A DNA stretch of 36,271 bases from Phycisphaerae bacterium (GTDB lineage: Bacteria; Planctomycetota; Phycisphaerae; UBA1845; Fen-1342), in NCBI GenBank assembly GCA_028279405.1, contig JANQNU010000045.1:1-36271 (forward strand). The letters run 5' to 3'. The notes under the pieces are model-generated. The model was not told the DNA's origin. It saw only the letters and a list, made by a program, of their open reading frames with translations, and made no database searches. Below, in pieces: positions 1-8,009 of this stretch. The first letter of the stretch is position 1. Every line of letters starts with the position of its first letter. The translations under genes were made by a program, and so were the position numbers.

Positions 1-2
1 AT

Positions 3-3000
3 AGCACCCCTGACGGTTGCGACAACTGCCCGGATACACCCAACGCCAGTCAGACGGACAGCGACGGTGACGGCTACGGCGATGCCTGCGACATCTGCCC
101 GGGATTCGATGACGACGGACCGGACCTGAATGACGATGGTCTGCCGGACGCCTGCCAGTCGTGCGATACGCCGACGTTCGACGCCGACGGCGATCTCGAC
201 GTCGACCTCGACGACTACGGGCTGCTGCCGGTTTGCCTCCAAGGGCCGGGGTCCACGCTCGGAATCGGCTGCAACTGCTTCGACTACGACGCCGACGACT
301 CGATCACGATGCACGACTACGCGGCCTTCCAGGCGGCCTTCACGGGTGCGGACATCCGCATCGAGGCGCCCGGCGAGATCATCCTGTCGAACATCAAACT
401 TGGTGCGACCCGGAAGGGCATCGCGCTCTTCGGCGAAGTCGAACAGGACTTGTCGGGTTGGGGCGTCGGCCTGATCGGCGACCTGAACGACGACGGCCTG
501 GGCGAGATCCTGGTCGGGGCACCGTCGGCCGGTACCGGCGAAAACGAACAACGGGGCCGCGCTTACGTCATCTGGGGATCGACGGACCTCGACAATCTGG
601 AATTGTCCGACGTCGCGGCTGGAATCGGCGGGTATGCAATCGATGGGTGGTTCGGCAACTACGGTCACCCCTATCCCCATCTTGAAATCTCGAGCGTTGG
701 TGCTGATCCGATCTTCGATCAGGGTGGTCCGCAAGGCGAGGCCTTCGGCTTCAACGTTATGTCCGCCGGCGACGTGGACGGGGATGGCATCGAAGACATG
801 CTCATGTCGGCCCCATTCGCCCCAGCCAACGGAGAGATCTGGGGCGGCCGCACGTACGTGCTCTACGGCGGAGAGCAGGACGGCACCGGTTCGCCGTACA
901 GCTTGCAAACGATCATGCACGATAGCGAAGGCATGATCATCGCTGGAGATCGCGGAATCTGCCCGGACTGTCCTGGTGGCTCTTTCTTCCGGGATGGCGA
1001 CCTCTCCGGTTACGCGGTCGCAGGCCACGAGGATTTCAATGGCGACGGACTGGCAGATGTACTCATCACCGCGCCAAACCACAGTGATGCGAATCGCGGC
1101 CGGGGCTATGTCGTGTTCGGCAAGCAGAACCCCGAACCGATCGACCTGCGGAATCTCAACAACCGCGGCCTCGTCCTGGATGTGCAGGACAATGGCAACG
1201 CCGGCTGGTGGGGCAATCTGATTGGTGATTTGAACGGCGACGGAAAGTCCGAGGCCATCATCCCCATGCAACAGTTCGTGACGGCGACAATGTACAGCGT
1301 CTTCGGACAGGATAGTGGAACGGCGGCGTTGCGGTTCAACCAGCCGAACCCGGACAGTCATACTCCGATTATCCCCGGCGCTGTCTCCTGTGGTGCGAGC
1401 TGCAACGGACGCCGATCTTCGTTCCACGCGTTGGGTGGCGGCGGCGACTTCAATGGCGATGGCCGCGCCGACTACGTCTTCGCGTCCGAAGTGCTCAACC
1501 AGAATCTGGAAGAAGTGCTGGTGGTGTTCGGTGCTCCCGACCCCGACGTGACAACCAGCGGCGACGACATCTTCGGGCCCGTGAACGCCCCGCTCGATCC
1601 GCCGATCGGCGGCGTCCGGATCTATTCGCAGACGTTCGCTGCCCGAGGACTCGGCGCCAAGATCGATCTGAGCCACGACCTCAACGGCGACGGCTTCGAC
1701 GACCTGGTCTTCAGCGCCCGCGGCCAGGGCCGGTTGTGGACGTACGTCATCTTCGGCGGTTCAGCCAGCCGCACGATCGACCTCGACAATCTGGATCTCG
1801 GTGTCGACGGCCTCGTCATCTACGATCCCCTGAACGAGTCAAACCCGGGCCTCGCGATCAGCACGGAAGGTGACGTCAACGGCGACGGTCTGCACGACCT
1901 CGCGATCGGCGCCCCGCGCGACGATGTGGGTTCCGCCAACACGGGTACCTCCTACCTGATTTACGGTGCCGACTTTACGAATGCCATCACCCACCTCGGC
2001 GACGAAAACAACAACTCGTTGAGCGGTAGTCCGAACAACGACGCAATGGTCGGCGGGCGCGGATTCGACGCGCTGATCGGCAACGGTGGTGAAGATACCT
2101 TCTATGGCGGCGCTGGCGACGACATGATTATCGTGGCGGACGGCAATTTCCGCCGAGTACGGGGTGGTACTGGATTCGACACGCTCAAAATCGCCGGCGT
2201 CGGCGCCCTCGACACGCGCGCCGTCCGCGGACGAATCGGCGAGATCGAGAAGATCGATATGCAAGGCGGCGGTGCCGACTTGTTGAACGTGCAACGCATC
2301 GACGTGCTCAACATGAGCCCGACGACGAACGTGCTGTGGGTCGAAGCCAACGCTGAGGACACGTTGATCTCATTAGGCGAGAAGTGGGTCGATACCGGCA
2401 ATGTCTTCCCCGCCGTACGTCGTTTCCAGGATGGGCACGCACAGCTCTGGGTGTCTCAGAACGTCCGATTGCGCATGTCGCCGGTCATTACCGCGAGTAA
2501 TGTGACGATCGATGAAGACACGTCCATCGGAACCCGGATTCTGGAGCTGGTTGTGACGGATCCGGACGGCGACACGATCAACAGCGTCGAGATCGTCGGC
2601 GGGACGGGTATGGGGCTCTTCGCTGTTGACACCGCCACGGACGAGATCTTCGTGACCAGTGCATTGGACTTCGAGACCGAGCCGTCCTACACGCTCGAAA
2701 TCGTCGCGACCGACAGCGAGTCGGATCAGGGTTCCGTAGTCGTTCGTATCGACCTGCGATCCGTCAACGAGGCGCCGACGCTGGTGGCGAACGATCTGAC
2801 CACCACGATTGAGGAGCACGCGCCGGCCGGGACACTGATTGGGAACTTCAGCGCCGCAGACGTCGATGCTGGTGACATGGTCGGGTTCGAGCTCGACTTC
2901 GATGACCCGAGCCTGGTGTCGCCGGCGCCGGTAGGTTCCTTCGCGATTGATATGGACGGCGTGTTGACCGTCGCCGACAGCGCCGGACTCGACTTCGAGG

Positions 3001-4235
3001 CGTTCAGCACGGTGGACTTCCTGGTCTACGCGGTCGATTCCGAACAACTGCGTTCCGCTCCCGTGCATCTGACGATCACCCTGACGGACGTGACGAACTG
3101 GAGCTATCCGGTGGAAGGCACGTTCCGGACATCGAACACCAGCATGTGGGGCACGGTTGACGCCGTCGGTCTGCAGCCGATGAGCTTCGAGAAGTTCGTC
3201 AATCTGACGCACCGACCGTCGGTTACCAGGTCGGTGCTCGGCGTGGGCTTCTCGGTAACGCTGGACGGCATGATCGACATCACATCGACGATGACCATGG
3301 ACGCCGGCAGTGTCAGTGCCGGAGTGCCGATGGCGTCGTCACTTGAGATTCCGGATGAGGTGTCGCTGGGTCAGCCGTTTGACGTGGGGCTTTTCTTCGG
3401 GATACCCGCAGAGTTGCCCTGGATGAGTGGCAGCACTCCGGCGGCCGACCTGGACGTGGTGGTCGACATGAATGGCTTCGCTGTTGAAACAACGATCAGT
3501 GACTTTGGACCGTGGACCGGCACGAATACCGACGACGCTCTCGTGACGTCGACCACGAGCGATGTGTGGTTTGCCGAGCGCAGCGCGGGCAACCGGCAAC
3601 TGGTCCTTAGCGGTCTGGAGAAACGGTTGATTGCAGCGGAAAACATCGACTGGGATGCATACATTCTGCAATTCCTGTCGCTGACGGGCTTGCCGAGCAA
3701 TGAAGGCTCAGCCGGTCCGTTGACCGCCGCAGGTGTGGTCATGTTCATGGACTACGTGTTGTGGAGCATTCAGCTCAGCGGCACCCTCGACGTCGCCCTG
3801 GACCTGACACTCGACATCAACGGCTTCGACACCGTACTCGTACTCGAAGACGGTACGCGAATCGCGCTCAACGCAGACGTTTACAACAGCATCACGCTCC
3901 CGCTCGGCGCGGATGTGAACGGTGACGGCTACGTCGAGTTCGATGTACGGGTCGAGCTCGACCAGACGTTCTCCAATAGCAGCGACTTTTTCGGGACGTT
4001 TACGAAACAGTGGATCGCCGGTGACTTCGACGTAGACGCATTTGTGGATGGTTGCGAGTTGTGTGAACCGCAGACCGCCCACATCGGGCCGATGATTGAT
4101 GTCAGCACGACCGTCGACATCGCGGTCGATGACGCGGGTGTCCCGACGCCGTGGCCGACAGGGCAGACGGGGCAGTTCCCGCTTGGCGGGTTCAATAGGA
4201 TTGTCATGAGCGGCGCTTTTGACCTGGCGGACTAG
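3..4235 (+). CDS. Giant secreted FG-GAP/RTX-like/cadherin-like protein (5' truncated by window edge)
   Basis: The reading frame is open from base 3 and ends at TAG 4233-4235; the true start lies upstream, so 1410 residues are visible. In order: thrombospondin type 3 repeats (about residues 1-55, DxDxDG loops with paired Cys), an internal dockerin-like EF-hand pair (about 57-115), seven FG-GAP propeller repeats (about 150-655, for example DLNGDGFDDLVF and DVNGDGLHDLAIGAP), a short RTX-like calcium nonapeptide stretch (about 665-715, GGAGDD), two cadherin-like domains (about 825-1030, VTDPDGD and DFETEPSYTLEIVATD), and about 385 residues I do not recognise. This is the composition of calcium-stabilised extracellular adhesins in Planctomycetota. 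No membrane anchor or PEP-CTERM tail ends the protein. The secretory signal is presumably upstream of the window. Adhesion or matrix function is inference. Confidence 0.9.
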   Translation, partial: STPDGCDNCPDTPNASQTDSDGDGYGDACDICPGFDDDGPDLNDDGLPDACQSCDTPTFDADGDLDVDLDDYGLLPVCLQGPGSTLGIGCNCFDYDADDSITMHDYAAFQAAFTGADIRIEAPGEIILSNIKLGATRKGIALFGEVEQDLSGWGVGLIGDLNDDGLGEILVGAPSAGTGENEQRGRAYVIWGSTDLDNLELSDVAAGIGGYAIDGWFGNYGHPYPHLEISSVGADPIFDQGGPQGEAFGFNVMSAGDVDGDGIEDMLMSAPFAPANGEIWGGRTYVLYGGEQDGTGSPYSLQTIMHDSEGMIIAGDRGICPDCPGGSFFRDGDLSGYAVAGHEDFNGDGLADVLITAPNHSDANRGRGYVVFGKQNPEPIDLRNLNNRGLVLDVQDNGNAGWWGNLIGDLNGDGKSEAIIPMQQFVTATMYSVFGQDSGTAALRFNQPNPDSHTPIIPGAVSCGASCNGRRSSFHALGGGGDFNGDGRADYVFASEVLNQNLEEVLVVFGAPDPDVTTSGDDIFGPVNAPLDPPIGGVRIYSQTFAARGLGAKIDLSHDLNGDGFDDLVFSARGQGRLWTYVIFGGSASRTIDLDNLDLGVDGLVIYDPLNESNPGLAISTEGDVNGDGLHDLAIGAPRDDVGSANTGTSYLIYGADFTNAITHLGDENNNSLSGSPNNDAMVGGRGFDALIGNGGEDTFYGGAGDDMIIVADGNFRRVRGGTGFDTLKIAGVGALDTRAVRGRIGEIEKIDMQGGGADLLNVQRIDVLNMSPTTNVLWVEANAEDTLISLGEKWVDTGNVFPAVRRFQDGHAQLWVSQNVRLRMSPVITASNVTIDEDTSIGTRILELVVTDPDGDTINSVEIVGGTGMGLFAVDTATDEIFVTSALDFETEPSYTLEIVATDSESDQGSVVVRIDLRSVNEAPTLVANDLTTTIEEHAPAGTLIGNFSAADVDAGDMVGFELDFDDPSLVSPAPVGSFAIDMDGVLTVADSAGLDFEAFSTVDFLVYAVDSEQLRSAPVHLTITLTDVTNWSYPVEGTFRTSNTSMWGTVDAVGLQPMSFEKFVNLTHRPSVTRSVLGVGFSVTLDGMIDITSTMTMDAGSVSAGVPMASSLEIPDEVSLGQPFDVGLFFGIPAELPWMSGSTPAADLDVVVDMNGFAVETTISDFGPWTGTNTDDALVTSTTSDVWFAERSAGNRQLVLSGLEKRLIAAENIDWDAYILQFLSLTGLPSNEGSAGPLTAAGVVMFMDYVLWSIQLSGTLDVALDLTLDINGFDTVLVLEDGTRIALNADVYNSITLPLGADVNGDGYVEFDVRVELDQTFSNSSDFFGTFTKQWIAGDFDVDAFVDGCELCEPQTAHIGPMIDVSTTVDIAVDDAGVPTPWPTGQTGQFPLGGFNRIVMSGAFDLAD

Positions 4236-4245
4236 TCAACCAACC

Positions 4246-4276
4246 GGGCCCGCGGCGGCAAGTCTGCCGTGGGCCC
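4246..4276. terminator. Hairpin between convergent genes
   Basis: GGGCCC plus CGGCA pairs with TGCCGTGGGCCC around a short AGTC loop, with a small bulge in the left arm. It lies 10 bases after the stop of the plus-strand gene and before the end of the minus-strand gene at 4390, so it could serve both. No T-tract follows. Confidence 0.5.
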
Positions 4277-4389
4277 ATGGGTTCGACTACGCTGGGAGCG
4301 ATTGCCGCCGTAACAACGCCGGTGACCGGATCAACGGCGACTTGCTTGGCCCGTCCGTCCGACCGCCTTGCTTCATGGATACGCAGGTT

Positions 4390-7300
4390 TTACTTCGCAC
4401 CGGCTCCGGGTACGGGCCGTCCCGGCGTCCACGGCGCATTGGCAGCGTCCAGGCGACGCTCGAGTGCCGGTAGTTCGCGGGTCAGCAGCTTGTCGAGGCT
4501 CGTGGCGACCTCGCGCATTTGGGCAGTCGCAAGATCGAAGACCTCGCGATGGGTCGCGGTCGGTCCGGATAGCGAAAAGCGCGTTCCGGTGCGAAGCACT
4601 TCCAATCGCGCCTGGATGGACACCGGGCCTTGGTCGTTGGCCATGTCGCGGAACTCGTTGCCGGAGAGTGTCTGCTGCAGATCCGCCACTCGCCGCTCCA
4701 TCTCGCGAAGGTCAGCGAACAGGGCGGCATCGTCCACCCGCGAGCGATCGAGGGTGCCGCGGATCCGGTTGAGTCGCTGTCCGGTTTCCCGCAGTGCGCT
4801 CCGCGCAGCGGTCGCTTGCCGACGTAGTTCCGCGAATTCCTGCTGGAAGGCGATGACTTCGGTCGGCGTTGCTGAGGGCAGTGTTCGCTCTGGGCGCATT
4901 GGCTTGACCGTAAATGACTGGCTCAGCCCGAGGTCGGTAATCTTCCCGTCGACTCGGGTAGCGAGATGAACGGTGTAGGTTCCGGGGGCGACCATGACGC
5001 CGTCGTCGGGATTCCGCATGGACTCAAACGGATTCTCCTCGGGTCTTTTCTGCCAGGGGTTGGTTGACGGGTAGGTCAGGCTCCACGTGACGCGGTGAAT
5101 GCCTTTCTTCGCCGGTCCGGTCAGGTGGCGGACTACCGCGCCCTCCGAGTCGCGCACGGTGAGCATGACGACTGGCTCCTGCTCGCGCGATTCCGCGATG
5201 ACGGCATCCCATCCCGGTGTGGGTGTGTCGCCACCTTCTTTCTTGGTCTTCTTTTCCGCTTCCGCCCGACGTGCCTTCCTCGTCTGGATCGTGTCCTTGA
5301 GGTAGTAGGTGAAGACGGCGCCGAACGGCGGGTTGGGCGCCACAAAGAACGCGTCACCCTGCGACGCCTTGCGCCCGTAGCCCAGCGTGCGGCGCGGCAC
5401 GTACCACCAGGCGTCGCGCACGGGAAAGAGCAGCGCGTCGTCTTCCAGCGCTGCTCCTGAGATGTCGCGCAGTGCGGAGTAGTCATCGAGTACGTAGAAT
5501 CCGCGCCCGAACGTCGCGCCGACCAGATCATTCTCGCGCTTCTGGATCGCCAGGTCGCGGAACGGAATGTTGGGGACACCGCCGGTCAGCTTGATCCATG
5601 CTTCGCCGCCGTTCACGCTGAAGAACACCCCGAACTCGGTGCCGGTAAAGAGCAGGTTCGGATTCACGTGGTCCTGTACCAGTCGCCAGGCGAGGTGGCG
5701 CTCGGGAAGATTGCCGGTGATGGATGTCCACCTTGCGCCCCGGTCGGTGCTCTTGAGGATGTAGGGCGCGAAGTCACCCGTTTTGTGTTGGTCGACACAG
5801 ACGTATACCGTGTCCGCGTCGTGCAGATCCGCCTTGATGTCGTTGACGAAGAACTTGTCCGCGACACCGGGCAGGTGTTCGATCGTGCGCCAGCTGCGAC
5901 CACCGTTTTCACTGACGTGGATCAGGCCATCGTCGGTACCCGCGTATAGCAGGCCCTCGACGATCGGCGACTCCGCCAGCGATGTGATCGTGCAGAATTT
6001 CGACATCGCGTAAAGATCCCAGACCGCGTCCACGCTCCACACTCGTCCCATCATCGGTTCGCGGAGGCGGTCGAGGTTGCGGGTGAGGTCCTTGCTGACC
6101 GGCGTCCAGCTATCGCCGTGGTCATCGCTGCGCCAGACACGCTGGCTGGCGAAGTACAGCCGCGCGGGGTCGTGCGGGCTGATCAAGATCGGCGAATCCC
6201 AGTTGAAGCGCTCGGTGGGTTCGCCGGCGCGTGGCTGGGGCTGGATGTAGATGATCTCGCCGGTCTTGCGGTCGTGGCGGACAAGATTCCCTTCCTGCCA
6301 CTCGGAGTAGATGATGTCGGGGTTGGTGGGATCGATTGCCGGCTGATGACCGTCGCCGAAGACCGTGATCATCCAGTCGGAGTTGCGAATGCCGTGGATG
6401 TTGTCGGTACGCGACGGGCCGTGCTGGGTTGCATTGTCCTGGGTACCGCCAACGATGTTGTAGAACGGCTCGTCGTAGTCCACCGCCACCTTGTAGAACT
6501 GCGTGACGGGCAGGTTGGCGGCAAAGCGCCAGTGCTTTCCAAGGTCCCAGCTCTCGTAGATTCCGCCGTCGCAGCCGACGAGCAGATAATCGGGGTCATG
6601 CGGACTGAAGGCCAGGGCGTGGTTGTCGCTGTGCTTGGTGCGATAGCCGAGCGTGTGGAAGGTCTTGCCGCCGTCTTCCGTGACGTGCAACTGGACATCC
6701 ATCTGGTAGACGCGGTCGAACTGGTGTGGGCTGGCGAAGATCTCCTGGTAGTAGTGGGGCCCGGTACCCCCGGAGATGTAGTCGTTCCGTTTTTCCCACG
6801 ACGCGCCGCCGTCGGCTGATCGGTAGAACCCGCCCTTGCGGTGGCCGAGTTCGATCGTTGCGTAGATCACATCGGGTTTCTGCGGCGAGATGGCCAGGCC
6901 GATCTTGCCCATGTCCTCTTTCGGCAGGCCCTTGGTCAGTTTGCGCCAGGTTGTGCCGCCGTCGGTGGACTTGTGGATGGCGGTCTCCGGCCCGCCGTTG
7001 ACCAGCGCGGCGACGTTACGGAATCGTTGATGGGTGGTCGCGTAGAGCACGTCGGGATCGCGCGGATCCATGCGGACCTCGTTCACGCCGGTGTATTCAC
7101 CGCCGCCGAGGATCTTGGTCCAGCTCGCGCCCGCATCGGCGGACTTGTACAGGCCACGTTCGCCGCCGGCCGACCAGAGCGGTCCCTGGCATGCGACGTA
7201 GACGACGTTGGGATCATCGGGATGGACGATGATGGTCCCGATGTGCTCGGATGCCTTCAGCCCGAGGTTCTCCCAGCTTGCGCCGCCATCGCGCGAACGA

Positions 7301-7737
7301 TATACGCCGTCGCCGTAACCGACGTGCCGCCCACCGACATTTTCACCCGTTCCGAGCCAGATGGTGGACGGGTCATGTGGATCGATCGTTACACAGCCCA
7401 GCGAGTACGACCCCTGATCTTCGAAGAGCGGCGTCCAGGTCGTGCCGGCATTGGTCGTCTTCCAAAGATTGCCGCTGCCCACAGCGACGTACCAGGTGCC
7501 GGGATCGTTAGGGTGGATTGCGATGTCAGCGATCCGTCCGGACATGAGCGCCGGACCGATGCCGCGCATCTTGAGGCCTGCGAACGTCGCCGGGCACATG
7601 GTCCCTTCGCACTTGTCCTTCGCTTCGGCCTCGTCGTCGTGCGAGTCGGCGAACGTCGTGGACGACGGTATCACGCAGAGTACGACCGCGGCCAGGGCGA
7701 TCCAGAATGGAACGAGGGGGTTCGCGGATCCACGCAT
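4390..7737 (-). CDS. Secreted sortilin/VPS10-like BNR (Asp-box) propeller protein
   Basis: 1115 residues from ATG 7737, which has GAGAGG about 7 bases upstream and is followed by a signal peptide (hydrophobic LVPFWIALAAVVLCVI, then a cleavage-like TFADS). The frame is open a further 69 codons upstream, but that part is Arg-rich and lacks a secretion signal. At least ten Asp-box motifs of the S-x-D-x-G-x-x-W type occur (SRDGGASW, STDGGTTW, SADGGASW, SENGGRSW), giving one or two propellers of the BNR/sortilin-N class that is often labelled glycosyl hydrolase without proof. No sialidase catalytic set was identified. A Lys/Glu-rich linker, a beta-sandwich-like part and a helical, probably coiled-coil segment (about residues 990-1060) end the protein. 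It lies 272 bases downstream of the kinase gene on the same strand and may be a separate transcript. Function is unknown; binding of extracellular ligands is inferred. Confidence 0.88.
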   Translation of the reverse strand: MRGSANPLVPFWIALAAVVLCVIPSSTTFADSHDDEAEAKDKCEGTMCPATFAGLKMRGIGPALMSGRIADIAIHPNDPGTWYVAVGSGNLWKTTNAGTTWTPLFEDQGSYSLGCVTIDPHDPSTIWLGTGENVGGRHVGYGDGVYRSRDGGASWENLGLKASEHIGTIIVHPDDPNVVYVACQGPLWSAGGERGLYKSADAGASWTKILGGGEYTGVNEVRMDPRDPDVLYATTHQRFRNVAALVNGGPETAIHKSTDGGTTWRKLTKGLPKEDMGKIGLAISPQKPDVIYATIELGHRKGGFYRSADGGASWEKRNDYISGGTGPHYYQEIFASPHQFDRVYQMDVQLHVTEDGGKTFHTLGYRTKHSDNHALAFSPHDPDYLLVGCDGGIYESWDLGKHWRFAANLPVTQFYKVAVDYDEPFYNIVGGTQDNATQHGPSRTDNIHGIRNSDWMITVFGDGHQPAIDPTNPDIIYSEWQEGNLVRHDRKTGEIIYIQPQPRAGEPTERFNWDSPILISPHDPARLYFASQRVWRSDDHGDSWTPVSKDLTRNLDRLREPMMGRVWSVDAVWDLYAMSKFCTITSLAESPIVEGLLYAGTDDGLIHVSENGGRSWRTIEHLPGVADKFFVNDIKADLHDADTVYVCVDQHKTGDFAPYILKSTDRGARWTSITGNLPERHLAWRLVQDHVNPNLLFTGTEFGVFFSVNGGEAWIKLTGGVPNIPFRDLAIQKRENDLVGATFGRGFYVLDDYSALRDISGAALEDDALLFPVRDAWWYVPRRTLGYGRKASQGDAFFVAPNPPFGAVFTYYLKDTIQTRKARRAEAEKKTKKEGGDTPTPGWDAVIAESREQEPVVMLTVRDSEGAVVRHLTGPAKKGIHRVTWSLTYPSTNPWQKRPEENPFESMRNPDDGVMVAPGTYTVHLATRVDGKITDLGLSQSFTVKPMRPERTLPSATPTEVIAFQQEFAELRRQATAARSALRETGQRLNRIRGTLDRSRVDDAALFADLREMERRVADLQQTLSGNEFRDMANDQGPVSIQARLEVLRTGTRFSLSGPTATHREVFDLATAQMREVATSLDKLLTRELPALERRLDAANAPWTPGRPVPGAGAK

Positions 7738-8009
7738 GGGCAACCTCTCAGATGCAACTACACTTCTCGTCGCATCCTGGGCGTTCCCGGATGCTGTTCG
7801 TGGCGCAGGCCAGTGATCGGCACGGGTGGAATCTCCAGTATAGCTTCGATTCTGGAGATGATTGCCAATCAGTGTAGGCTTCGGGCGGCGTTCGAGCCAG
7901 TCATGACGCCGGGGTTCGCAAGAGCGGCCGGAGTTGTCCGGCACGATCGTGAGCAGGTCCGTGGGGCGGCGCCAGCAAGATATCGAAGAAATGTCGGGCC
8001 TGGCCGGGC

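Noticed and set aside
2373-3212. Open frame of 279 codons on the minus strand opposite the cadherin-like region
   Set aside because: Composition is that of a reverse-complement frame, with no start signal or recognisable family.
4390-7737. Calling the BNR protein a sialidase or glycosyl hydrolase
   Set aside because: Asp-boxes alone are structural. I could not identify the sialidase Arg triad or the catalytic Tyr/Glu pair.
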